Of a stretch of 64,000 nucleotides of DNA, positions 38,121 through 47,004 are shown in pieces (within the stretch, counting starts at the first letter, position 1; each line of letters opens with the position of its first letter). The stretch is from NCBI GenBank assembly GCA_964549105.1, contig CAZJTZ010000006.1, positions 1-64,000 on the forward strand, in the 5' to 3' direction. The DNA comes from Hydrogenedens sp964549105 (lineage in GTDB: Bacteria > Hydrogenedentota > Hydrogenedentia > Hydrogenedentales > Hydrogenedentaceae). Below the pieces are notes generated by a model that was given only the letters and a program-made list of their open reading frames with translations, made no database searches and was not told the origin of the DNA. A program made the position numbers and the translations under genes.

Positions 38121-38978
38121 ATGAAAATGGCTTTAAATTCATGGATGGTTTGTGGATTTCAGGGTGAGGTTAAGATTGAGGACATCCTGAATCAGGTAAA
38201 AGAAATGGGTTGGGATGGGATAGAACTCTGCTTCGGTGCAGGTGAACTTACACCTGAAACAACACAGGAAGAATTAAAAAAGGTAAAAGATAAAGTGAAA
38301 TCTGTTGGGTTGGAAATACCCTCATTAGCCACAGGTTTTTATTGGGATTATTCACTAGGTAGTCCGAATGATGAGGAGCGGAATAAAGCGATTGAATTTA
38401 CAAAGGCATATATTCGCACTGCAAACGAATTGGGTGCAGGAGCAGTTCTAGTTTTACCAGGCACGGTAGATGTTTGTTTTTCACCGAATAGACCCGTAGT
38501 GCCAGCAAAAGAAGTCTGGAAATGGGCACAGGATTCCATTAGACAATTAATCCCGTATGCAGAACAAAATCGGGTTATTATTGCCCTTGAAAATGTTTGG
38601 AGTAAATTTCTTACCGGTCCTTTCGAATATAGAAAATTCATTGATGAATTTCAATCTCCATGGGTAAAGGCTTACTTCGATGCTGGAAATTGTTTGATTC
38701 ATGGTTATCCCGAACACTGGGCAGAAATCCTTAATAACCAGATAGCACGAATCCACATTAAAAATTTCAAACGAAAAAATGGGGGCGGAACATTAGACGA
38801 TTTTACATCAAGTTTGCTCGAAGGAGATTTGGACTGGAACGCTCTTTTACACTCACTACACAATATTGGTTATGACTATTATCTTACCACTGAGGTCATT
38901 GTCAGTGAACAAGGAATGCCTGATTTAAATCTTACAAAAAAGGTTGCTTCTGAACTGAAACACATCCTTTCCAGATAA
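38121..38978 (+). CDS. Sugar phosphate isomerase/epimerase-like TIM barrel
   Basis: 285 residues of the xylose-isomerase-like family (AP_endonuc_2 fold): ALNSWMVCGFQGEVKIEDIL, EMGWDGIELCFGAGELTPE, IALENVWSKFLTGP, KAYFDAGNCLIHGYPEHW and a final YDYYLTTEV. Metal ligands are the Glu of ALENV, the Asp of FDAGN, the His of RIHIKN and the final Glu. It is cytoplasmic. The oxidoreductase gene follows 26 bp downstream with its own AAAGGAG, so the two form an operon. Isomerase plus Gfo/Idh/MocA pairs usually act on sugars, inositols or sugar acids; the substrate is not determined. Confidence 0.88.
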   Translation: MKMALNSWMVCGFQGEVKIEDILNQVKEMGWDGIELCFGAGELTPETTQEELKKVKDKVKSVGLEIPSLATGFYWDYSLGSPNDEERNKAIEFTKAYIRTANELGAGAVLVLPGTVDVCFSPNRPVVPAKEVWKWAQDSIRQLIPYAEQNRVIIALENVWSKFLTGPFEYRKFIDEFQSPWVKAYFDAGNCLIHGYPEHWAEILNNQIARIHIKNFKRKNGGGTLDDFTSSLLEGDLDWNALLHSLHNIGYDYYLTTEVIVSEQGMPDLNLTKKVASELKHILSR

Positions 38979-39004
38979 CTTTTACCAATAAAAGGAGATA
39001 CTTT

Positions 39005-40270
39005 ATGTTAAATCGAAGGGAATTTATAGCCACCTCTGCAATTGCTATGGCTGGTACAACACTTGCCAAAAGAGTAAACGCACAATCCCCTAAAATACGC
39101 GTTGGGGTTATTGGTTGTCATCGGCGCGGTTCGCAGGTTGCTGAAAACCTTGTCAAGTCTGGCTATTTTACAGTAAAAACATTATGCGATTGTGACGAAG
39201 AGGTGCTTAATAATGTTAATAAAGAACTGCAAAAAGATAAAATTGAAGTCTCTGTGCTTGAAAAAGATTTCCGCCGTGTTTTAGATGATAAAGAGATTGA
39301 AGCAGTTGTAGTGACCACACCTGACCATTGGCACGCTCTTATGACGGTTATGGCTCTGGATGCAGGCAAACATGTGTATGTAGAAAAACCTCTCTCCTAC
39401 AACATCTATGATGGCTATGCAGTGACACAAGCAATGAAGAAACATCCAAAGCAGATAGTTTTAGTAGGCTCACAGCAGCGAAGTGGTAAACATTTTCAAG
39501 AAGCACGCGAATTTCTTCAATCTGGTGGTGTAGGCAAGATAGGCTTTGTTCGTGCTGCTACTATTCACTGGCGTGAACCTTTGCCGAAAGTGCCCGATAG
39601 CGACCCACCAAAAACATTGGATTATGATATGTGGACAGGACCCGCACCACTTAAACCATATAACAAATATCGGCATCATTATAACTGGCATTTTACTCGC
39701 GATTATGGGACAGGAGATACTGGAAATTGGGCAGCACACTGGTTGGACATTGTCCGTTGGTTTATGGGCATAGATTATCCTAATCGAGTGGTAGGAATGG
39801 GTGGACAATTTATTACCAAAGACATCAAAGAGTGGCCCGATACGCAAACTACTTTGCTTGAATACCCTGAGTTAACTGTGCTCTGGGAACTCCGACTATG
39901 GTCAGAATACGGACCCAGTTCTCTTGCTGAGTTTCACGGAAGTAAAGGGACTCTCGTTATTACTCGCGATGACTGGAAAGTATTTGAATCGGGTTCTAAA
40001 AAACCACCCCGAACAAATCCCGGCAGTGATATTGAATTGCCGCATGCAATTAATTTTGCTAAATCTATTTTAGGAGAGGAGAAGCCAATTGTGCCCGGTG
40101 ATGATGGACACATTACTGCGGTGCTTTGTCATCTTTGCAATATTAGCACCTTTATTCCGAGAGCATTAGCATTTGACCCACAAACTCTGTCCTTTGTGAA
40201 TGACCCCGAAGCAGATAAGTGGATTAAACGCACTTATCGAGCACCATGGAACATTGAACAATACTTATAG
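39005..40270 (+). CDS. Tat-exported Gfo/Idh/MocA-family oxidoreductase
   Basis: 421 residues. A twin-arginine signal (LNRREFIATSAIAMAGTT) precedes the Rossmann domain (KIRVGVIGCHRRGSQVAENL). The conserved EKPL motif (GKHVYVEKPLSYNI) and GTGDTGNWAAHWLDIVRWF of the C-terminal domain follow. Exported members of this family carry bound NAD(P) and act on periplasmic sugars or sugar derivatives. It ends 49 bp from the convergent dehydratase operon. It is probably co-transcribed with the isomerase upstream. Confidence 0.92.
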   Translation: MLNRREFIATSAIAMAGTTLAKRVNAQSPKIRVGVIGCHRRGSQVAENLVKSGYFTVKTLCDCDEEVLNNVNKELQKDKIEVSVLEKDFRRVLDDKEIEAVVVTTPDHWHALMTVMALDAGKHVYVEKPLSYNIYDGYAVTQAMKKHPKQIVLVGSQQRSGKHFQEAREFLQSGGVGKIGFVRAATIHWREPLPKVPDSDPPKTLDYDMWTGPAPLKPYNKYRHHYNWHFTRDYGTGDTGNWAAHWLDIVRWFMGIDYPNRVVGMGGQFITKDIKEWPDTQTTLLEYPELTVLWELRLWSEYGPSSLAEFHGSKGTLVITRDDWKVFESGSKKPPRTNPGSDIELPHAINFAKSILGEEKPIVPGDDGHITAVLCHLCNISTFIPRALAFDPQTLSFVNDPEADKWIKRTYRAPWNIEQYL

Positions 40271-40319
40271 ATTCACTTGCTTTATTCAAAAAAATCTACA
40301 ACAATGAGATTTAAAAACA

Positions 40320-41549
40320 TTATCTCTTTTTGGCTGCGACTCGTTCCATAAAGGCGTCAATACGATTTCCAACCTGTTCATCACTCCACATACGCGTATC
40401 GTTTTGGTCTGCTTCTATTATAAGAACAGGCACACCATATTTCTCTTCCATCGTTTGTGCCAGTTCATATTGTCCAAAGGAATAAGCACGACAGGAACGA
40501 TTTGAGTGCATAACCAGCCCATCCAGACTAAAATTCTGCACCATCTGATATAGTTCCTTCTCACGAAAATCAAGTCCATGATTGATATATCCTGCCATAT
40601 AATCACCTGCCATAGCACGAAGCGGATTAGATATGTCCCTATCCTCTGTTTGATAGCAAAAATTGCGTGTATAGGTAGAAACCACCAACGCTGCATTATG
40701 TTGAGAAAATCGGTCGGCTAAAAATTTTATTTTATACCATATTGCCAGATTATCCCAGCCCAAACGATACTCTTCATGCTCCAGAGTACCTATCCCCTGC
40801 TCAATTCGTTCTAACATCTCTGCCTTCAAGGTTTCGTAATATTCAATACATCCCTGCGTGCCACGCAAAGTCACTATTGGCGCTAGATGAATAAAGGTAT
40901 CAAATGAATTCATCGGTGCAGGCTTATGTTGCAATAAATCTTGAATCTCACGCCACAACTTTACGGCACGGTCAGATAATTCCAGCGTCTCAATAAACTT
41001 ATCCCAGACAATCGGTTTTCCTGTAATTTCACCTACCTGTTCTATCATCTGCTTCAACTGTAACTCTATATAGTCTATCGCTTCTGGACGGTCTTTTATC
41101 CCATATTGGAAAGGAGCATCAATAAAAATAAGTGGCACATTAAACATCCGCTGCAACTCTTCATACCACTTTGTAACTGTTCCGCAGATATTATTACAAC
41201 AGACAAGAAAATCAGGTTTTGGACTGGGAGTGCCCATAAGAGGTCCTTTTCCTGAAAGAACCGAGCCTATATCTGTTCGAGCATACGAACACAAGTCCCG
41301 GGAAAAACCGTTCTCTTCCGCAACAGCACAGATTTCATCTGCAATTTTCATCGTTCCTGACATAGCAGCCACATTTTCAGGGTATATAGGAATGACCCCT
41401 GCTGCATGAAGAATTTCCACAGGACCACCACTTGTAATCCACGCTATTTTCTGTTCTGGGTCATTTTCAGCGGCTTTCGCCATCATATAATAGAAACCCA
41501 TTAATTGTTTCATTTGTGCAGTTGCACGAATTGGAACTCGCTGACTCAT
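40320..41549 (-). CDS. 2-hydroxyacyl-CoA dehydratase-family subunit (larger)
   Basis: 409 residues of the HgdB/FldB/BcrC family. Fe-S ligands are probably Cys in DFLVCCNNICGTVTKWYEEL and in VMHSNRSCRAYSFGQ; FIDAPFQYG and a late IEADQNDTRMWSDEQV follow. In the known enzymes two such subunits form the heterodimer that holds [4Fe-4S] clusters and removes water from 2-hydroxyacyl-CoA, or reduces benzoyl-CoA, after one-electron activation. It is last in a three-gene operon, 18 bp after the activase. Which of these reactions applies cannot be told from sequence alone. Confidence 0.88.
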   Translation of the reverse strand: MSQRVPIRATAQMKQLMGFYYMMAKAAENDPEQKIAWITSGGPVEILHAAGVIPIYPENVAAMSGTMKIADEICAVAEENGFSRDLCSYARTDIGSVLSGKGPLMGTPSPKPDFLVCCNNICGTVTKWYEELQRMFNVPLIFIDAPFQYGIKDRPEAIDYIELQLKQMIEQVGEITGKPIVWDKFIETLELSDRAVKLWREIQDLLQHKPAPMNSFDTFIHLAPIVTLRGTQGCIEYYETLKAEMLERIEQGIGTLEHEEYRLGWDNLAIWYKIKFLADRFSQHNAALVVSTYTRNFCYQTEDRDISNPLRAMAGDYMAGYINHGLDFREKELYQMVQNFSLDGLVMHSNRSCRAYSFGQYELAQTMEEKYGVPVLIIEADQNDTRMWSDEQVGNRIDAFMERVAAKKR

Positions 41550-41567
41550 AAAATAAAAAATCCCTTC

Positions 41568-42404
41568 TTATTTACTTTGCGTAATTTTTTGTATTGACTC
41601 GTTATTTTTATTAATTAATTCCAGACCCATAATGGCTGCACCCAGAGCACCAATAATTTGGGGTTCTTCAGGCACAATTAGTTCTTGCTTTAAGATTTTA
41701 GAAAGCCAGTTTACCACCCCTTTATTTTTAGCCACACCTCCAGTCATCATTATAGGTGGCACGACACCAACCCTTGCCGCCAATCCCTGAACCCGTTCGG
41801 AAACAGCACGACACAAACCTGAAACAATTGCAGGAATCTCTTCTCCCTGTGCCAAGAGTGAGATAACTTCACTTTCTGCAAATACGGTGCATGTTGAAGA
41901 GATTCGAGAAGTTTTATCCGACTTAACAGCCATCTCACCCATCTCGTCCAGATGAATTCCAAGCGTCCGTGCCATCACTTCTAAAAATCTTCCTGTCCCT
42001 GCTGCACACTTATCATTCATCTCAAATCGGTTCACCTGACCATCCATATCCAGCAAAATGGCTTTTGAATCCTGACCGCCAATATCAATAACAAAACGAA
42101 TCGCAGGCTCCGTTATATGAGCACCGCGTGCATGACAGGTAATCTCCGTTATACTCTTTGTTCTATCTGGAATAATGTCTCGACCATAACCCGTAGTAAT
42201 TACTGCTTTAAGCATTTCTTCATTTACTTTTGCCTGTTCCAGGACTTCTCTTTTCACAGTTTCTGCGGACTGCAACAACCTTCCTGCTGTGGCTCGAATT
42301 GACGAGGCAATTTTCTTGCCCTCATTATCAATCAGAACTGCTTTTGCAGTTGCAGAACCAATATCAAGTCCTATTACATAATATTCATTCATATAATCCA
42401 CCAT
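41568..42404 (-). CDS. Acyl-CoA dehydratase activase (HgdC/BadF-type ATPase)
   Basis: 278 residues (274 if the internal ATG at 42392, which has GGTGG before it, is the start). ASKHA-fold ATPase: YYVIGLDIGSATAKAVLID (phosphate 1), FVIDIGGQDSKAILLDMDGQ, MNDKCAAGTGRFLEVMA and SSTCTVFAESEVISLLAQG. The two Cys are the ligands of the [4Fe-4S] cluster shared across the homodimer. It transfers one electron to the dehydratase at the cost of ATP and is extremely oxygen-sensitive. The ATG overlaps the TAA of the gene upstream in TAATG, so translation is coupled. Confidence 0.93.
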   Translation of the reverse strand: MVDYMNEYYVIGLDIGSATAKAVLIDNEGKKIASSIRATAGRLLQSAETVKREVLEQAKVNEEMLKAVITTGYGRDIIPDRTKSITEITCHARGAHITEPAIRFVIDIGGQDSKAILLDMDGQVNRFEMNDKCAAGTGRFLEVMARTLGIHLDEMGEMAVKSDKTSRISSTCTVFAESEVISLLAQGEEIPAIVSGLCRAVSERVQGLAARVGVVPPIMMTGGVAKNKGVVNWLSKILKQELIVPEEPQIIGALGAAIMGLELINKNNESIQKITQSK

Positions 42405-43540
42405 TACTTTGCGGCTAATGTCTCTATAAATGCTTCTACTCGTGTGTGGAATGACTCAGGAACAGGTTGATTTTGCTCTACTTCTAATAGAAGGCTGGAA
42501 ATCCCTTCCTGTTCTAATCTTTTACGAAGGTAGGGATAATTAAATCCATAAGGGTCGCAAAACTTGGTTTGCATAAAAATCACACCATCAATATTTCCTG
42601 TCTTGATTTTATCAATATAAGGTCCGGCTGGGTCATAGCCCGGCTTATAAATTGCAGGACAGGGGATACGCGACAAATACATTTGAGCCAACATCTCAAT
42701 AGGGTCTCCTTCAGACACAGACGGTATAACATAAGACCTTGAACCCATACATAAATCATCATCAACAACCAGAGCACCTGACGATTCGATTGTTTGAATA
42801 AATCCCTGTGCCTGGCAAACACTGCCACCTACTAAAATCTTTGGCTTTTTAGTGTTTTCTGGGGTCATTTTCTCTAATTGCTGTATTAATTCTTCCAAAA
42901 GTTGGTTGTGTTCCTCTTTCTTCATCACAAATGATGATAATACGATTGAAAACATTTCAGTCCCTGTAATCAAAGTTGGACTTTTCCTTCGCATATCATA
43001 CAGAAGTCTCATATTATCTCGGTGCTTGTTATAAAGATTGATACTATTCAGGAGTATATCATCCGTGATTTTATTCCCTGATATTTTTTCAACTTCCTCT
43101 TTGACTCGTGTTAACTCGCGTTTCAAATAAGTTAATGACATATCCCCTGCACTTAAATTTGGAGTTGAAACAATAATCACAGGAGGACCATTTACCCGTC
43201 TTCGCCAAACATCTGCTAAATTCTGCATTGTATCGCATGTATGACTGAAAACCATAAGGTCTAAAAACGAATAATCTCCCGACAAACCCACATTGAGCAC
43301 ACTTTTTGCAAAACTGCACGCATACGGCTGAAGCCACTGGTCCGCCAGAGGTGTTCCTCCATCTTTACCTATTATACGAACGGGAAAATACCCTGCCGCA
43401 TGGAACAGTTCCTGAGGAGAATAAGTGCACATAAAACCTGCTACCTTTTCCCCATTATTTTTAGCCTGCTTTGAAAAATAATATAAATCCTCTGAAATAC
43501 TCGCAAACGGCTTAATAAATTCTTTCACTTCTAAACTCAT
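42404..43540 (-). CDS. 2-hydroxyacyl-CoA dehydratase-family subunit (smaller)
   Basis: 378 residues, first gene of the operon; AAAAGGAA lies before the ATG. Family features are VAGFMCTYSPQELFHAAGYF, VFSHTCDTMQNLADVWRR, VGGSVCQAQGF and MQTKFCDPYGFNYPYLRKR, with Cys suited to a [4Fe-4S] cluster. It ends in LEVEQNQPVPESFHTRVEAF. It pairs with the 409-residue subunit; their sizes are close to phenyllactyl-CoA dehydratase FldB/FldC and to benzoyl-CoA reductase BcrB/BcrC. The activase placed between the two subunits is unusual for the textbook operons, which put it first. Confidence 0.88.
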   Translation of the reverse strand: MSLEVKEFIKPFASISEDLYYFSKQAKNNGEKVAGFMCTYSPQELFHAAGYFPVRIIGKDGGTPLADQWLQPYACSFAKSVLNVGLSGDYSFLDLMVFSHTCDTMQNLADVWRRRVNGPPVIIVSTPNLSAGDMSLTYLKRELTRVKEEVEKISGNKITDDILLNSINLYNKHRDNMRLLYDMRRKSPTLITGTEMFSIVLSSFVMKKEEHNQLLEELIQQLEKMTPENTKKPKILVGGSVCQAQGFIQTIESSGALVVDDDLCMGSRSYVIPSVSEGDPIEMLAQMYLSRIPCPAIYKPGYDPAGPYIDKIKTGNIDGVIFMQTKFCDPYGFNYPYLRKRLEQEGISSLLLEVEQNQPVPESFHTRVEAFIETLAAK

Positions 43541-43745
43541 ATTATTTCCTTTTCTTTCTTTGATACCTTAAAAAACTTCTACATTTTATCAAAAACATAA
43601 TTCATATTCCTATTGAAGACTCTTTTATAAAACCCCCTGTGGTCTCTTCAAAAGAAAATTATTATATAAATGAATACCAATTTTATACCTGATTTCGTGT
43701 AAAATAGAGGTAAGGAAATAAAATTATATGTAGAGAGTAATCAAA

Positions 43746-46670
43746 ATGAAGTATCATCGTTTTATCATCAAATATTTTATTCTAATCGTTTTATTTTTTC
43801 CTCTTATACCTGTTCAGGCACAGTTAACACAAAAAGACATTCAAGAACTTAAACAGCAAGCAATAACCAATGGCTGGACATTTGATATTGGCGAAACATC
43901 TGCAACTCAAAGGAATATTAAAGAACTTACTGGATATGTTCCTCCAGACCCACAATTATTAGATGAATTAGGATACACTCCAAAACCAATTGTTCCCACA
44001 GAAAAATTACCATCTCGTTGGGACTGGCGTGAGAAAATACCCGGAGGACTTCCACCTATTCGTGACCAGGGTTCATCTTGTGGTTCCTGCTGGGCTTTTG
44101 CCACGGTAGGGGTTCTTGAATGTGCTATAAAAATTAAGGATGGTATTAATGTAGATTTGTCAGAACAATGGCTTGTGGACTGTGCTACTGGTTGGCTCTG
44201 GTATGGATGTGATGGCGGAACATCTGCTCATGACTGGCACAAAGGCACAAAGACAGACAGTTGTGGTGGATACGGCGCCGTATTTGAATCTGACTATCCT
44301 TATATGGGATACGGCGGGACATGTAATTGTCCTAAGCCCCATCATTACACTATTAACGATTGGCATTATGTAGGTAGTGCACTGGGGATACCTTCAATAG
44401 ATGCCTTAAAAACGGCTATATACCGTTACGGACCCATTACCTCTGCTATGGTAGCACCCAAATCCTTATTAGCCTACAAAGGAGGAATCTACAACGACAA
44501 TACAGAATCAAAGGAAACAGTAGACCACATGATTGTAATTGTAGGTTGGGACGATGATTATGGAAACGGGGCTTTTATCATTCGGAATTCCTGGGGTGAA
44601 TACTGGGGCGAAAATGGTTATGGCTATATTGAGTATGGCACGGCACAAATTGGGTATGGTGCTGACTACATTGAATATGGCAATCCTTCTGACCCTTTGC
44701 TAATCACTCCTCAACAAAACCTATTTTTCTATCTCAGTTCAAACAATTTTATTTCTCCAACTTCCATTGCCATTCAACTCGAAAATACAAGTGAATATAA
44801 TATCAACTGGTCATCTACTACTGATGAAGGTATTGCCTTAAATCCTACTTCAGGCACGATAAGCCCTGGCGAAACTGTTGCACTCCAATTAACAGTTACA
44901 CAACAACCCACTCAATCTGGCACTTATACAAAGTCTTTCTCCATTACTAATAACTCAACCCAGAATACTCAAAGTTTTAATGTCAAACTCAAAAAGGCAT
45001 ATCCTGCTCCTATTTCCTTTTCATTCGATACAGACCCAAACTGGGAAAAGACCGGGAATTGGGCTTTTGGTCAACCCACAGGCCTGGATGACGACCCTAC
45101 ATCGGGACATACAGGACAATATGTGTATGGCTACAATCTGAACGGTGCTTATGAAAATGACATGGGAGAAGAGGTATTAATCACCAATCCTATTGACTGT
45201 TCGCAAATCAAAAATGTAACCTTCTCTTTTTACCGCTGGCTGGGTGTTGAATCGTCTGAATATGACAATGCACGAATTGATGTGAGCACAAACGGAACAA
45301 CATGGACTACTATCTGGGAACATACGGAGGACTCATTTCAAGATACTTCCTGGTCCTTGCAAAGTTTTAATCTTTCATCTATTGCCGACAGACAGCCCTT
45401 ACTTCTTATACGCTGGGTCATGGGACCTACGGATTATAGTGAAACATACTCCGGCTGGAACATTGATGATGTTTCAATAACAGGAAATCCAATAAATGTT
45501 TCTGTTCCCAATGTAGTTGGTAAAGCGATTCAACAAGCACTCGCAGACATTACAGCCGCAGGTTTAACACAGGGCAATACAACTGGTGAATGCAGCAATT
45601 CTGTTCCAAAGGATTATATAATTTCACAATCTCCGCAGGCAGGAGCACTAGTCTCTCCCGGAACAAAAGTAAATTTAACCGTTTCCACAGGTCCATGCCC
45701 CATTATTGTTCCGGACTTAATCGGATTAACTTATGAAGAAGCAGAAAGCCAAATTTCTTCTCTGGGACTTAGTATAGGTGAGGAAGAATTCCTATGTAAT
45801 GATGAAGTTCCTGAAAATACAGTAATTGACCAAAATCCGTCTCCTCAAACAGAAGTTCTGCCAGGAACAAGTATAAATTTAACCTTATCATTAGGCTTAT
45901 GCCCTCAAGAAGGTTCATCTGACGGTGAAGGAGCAGTTGAAGGAAATATAGAAGGACACAATGAAGGCGTAGCCGAAGGTAGCCCAGAAGGTGTTACAGA
46001 AGGAATAACAGAAGGGGCTATTGAGGGTATTACAGAAGGAACTACGGAAGGAGCAAATGAAGGAACACAAGAAGGACTTAACGAAGGAACAAACGAGGGT
46101 TTCACAGAAGGAACGCAAGATGGGACAATAGAAGGTATCTCAGAAGGAATTACAGAAGGTCCACTTGAAGGAACAGATGAAGGATTGCCCGAAGGCCCAG
46201 TGGAAGGTTCAACCGAAGGTATTATTGAAGGAAATCAAGATGGATTAAACGAAGGTCAAATAGAAGGAACGATTGAAGGTATTACAGAAGGTATCACAGA
46301 AGGGACTATCGAAGGAGTAATAGAAGGAGCAACCGAAGGAACGACAGAAGGGGAAATTGTGTCCCCATTTCATTCCACCGACATAGACAAAGATGGGAAA
46401 ATAAACTTAGAAGAACTACTCAGAACTATTCAATTTTTTAACTCTGGTGGATACCATTGTGAATCCGGCACCGAAGATGGTTACTCTCCGGGTTTGAGTA
46501 TGGACACTAATTGCCGTCCTCATTCTGCTGACTATGCGCCGCAAAATTGGATTATTAATCTATCTGAACTACTTCGTGTTATACAATACTTCAATATGGA
46601 CGGTTATTACTCCTGCCCCGGCTTGAGCGAAGATAACTACTGTCCCTCACCCCTGCCACTAAAAGATTAA
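43746..46670 (+). CDS. Secreted papain-type cysteine protease with PASTA, xxEG linker and dockerin-like tail
   Basis: 974 residues. Signal peptide ends in LIPVQAQ. A short pro-region precedes a C1A protease (about 90-315) with RDQGSSCGSCWAFATVG (C115), DHMIVIVGW (H261) and IIRNSWGEYWGENGYGY (N281). An Ig-like domain (about 320-415) and a MAM/choice-of-anchor-like beta domain (about 420-580) come next. Two PASTA-like repeats follow (VPNVVGKAIQQALADITAAG; VPDLIGLTYEEAESQISSLG). Residues 721-868 are 4-residue xxEG repeats. The last 100 residues are the duplicated EF-hand-like module: STDIDKDGKINLEELLRTIQ is a full calcium loop, the second (QNWIINLSELLRVIQ) is degenerate. A secreted or surface-held protease for protein degradation. 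Confidence 0.92.
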   Translation: MKYHRFIIKYFILIVLFFPLIPVQAQLTQKDIQELKQQAITNGWTFDIGETSATQRNIKELTGYVPPDPQLLDELGYTPKPIVPTEKLPSRWDWREKIPGGLPPIRDQGSSCGSCWAFATVGVLECAIKIKDGINVDLSEQWLVDCATGWLWYGCDGGTSAHDWHKGTKTDSCGGYGAVFESDYPYMGYGGTCNCPKPHHYTINDWHYVGSALGIPSIDALKTAIYRYGPITSAMVAPKSLLAYKGGIYNDNTESKETVDHMIVIVGWDDDYGNGAFIIRNSWGEYWGENGYGYIEYGTAQIGYGADYIEYGNPSDPLLITPQQNLFFYLSSNNFISPTSIAIQLENTSEYNINWSSTTDEGIALNPTSGTISPGETVALQLTVTQQPTQSGTYTKSFSITNNSTQNTQSFNVKLKKAYPAPISFSFDTDPNWEKTGNWAFGQPTGLDDDPTSGHTGQYVYGYNLNGAYENDMGEEVLITNPIDCSQIKNVTFSFYRWLGVESSEYDNARIDVSTNGTTWTTIWEHTEDSFQDTSWSLQSFNLSSIADRQPLLLIRWVMGPTDYSETYSGWNIDDVSITGNPINVSVPNVVGKAIQQALADITAAGLTQGNTTGECSNSVPKDYIISQSPQAGALVSPGTKVNLTVSTGPCPIIVPDLIGLTYEEAESQISSLGLSIGEEEFLCNDEVPENTVIDQNPSPQTEVLPGTSINLTLSLGLCPQEGSSDGEGAVEGNIEGHNEGVAEGSPEGVTEGITEGAIEGITEGTTEGANEGTQEGLNEGTNEGFTEGTQDGTIEGISEGITEGPLEGTDEGLPEGPVEGSTEGIIEGNQDGLNEGQIEGTIEGITEGITEGTIEGVIEGATEGTTEGEIVSPFHSTDIDKDGKINLEELLRTIQFFNSGGYHCESGTEDGYSPGLSMDTNCRPHSADYAPQNWIINLSELLRVIQYFNMDGYYSCPGLSEDNYCPSPLPLKD
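45909..46350 (+). repeat. 12-bp degenerate coding repeat (xxEG linker)
   Basis: About 35 tandem 12-base units, mostly of the form NNNNNNGAAGGN, encode xxEG tetrapeptides with Thr, Ile, Asn or Val at the variable positions. Third-position variation shows selection on the peptide. Such repeats can expand or contract by slippage in steps of four residues without shifting frame. Confidence 0.9.
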
Positions 46671-47004
46671 CAAAAAGTTTTCTCTCTTCACTCAAAAATA
46701 ACAAAAGATGGCGAAATAACAAATGCGAGGAACTCACGATACTTTAACTTACTAACGAGTTTACGCAAGCAAAATGTCTACAATAACTTATAACCCTTTG
46801 TTAAGGTGGAAACCACTCCTTTAAAACTTATCCATGTTACAATCTTCTACCTGTATAATGTTAATAAAAATTTCAAAAACAAAATGTTTTTTCTATTTTC
46901 TAAAACATTTCCACTAAAAAAATTGCGTGAATGTGAACGATATCTTTTTCTCGCGTTCTTGACTCTCTTTGCGGTTTTTCATGTAAATCAAAAGAAATTT
47001 TTAA
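46671..47004. other. 334-bp gap between convergent genes
   Basis: AT-rich, no supported gene. Only a weak hairpin (GGTGG-AAA-CCAC near 46805) is visible. Confidence 0.5.

Noticed and set aside
45905..46118. Two minus-strand ORFs rich in PS and CS repeats
   Set aside because: They are antisense readings of the 12-bp xxEG repeat in the protease gene.
45909..46350. Regular short repeats that might suggest a CRISPR array
   Set aside because: Units are 12 bp, tandem without spacers, and in frame with an xxEG peptide linker.
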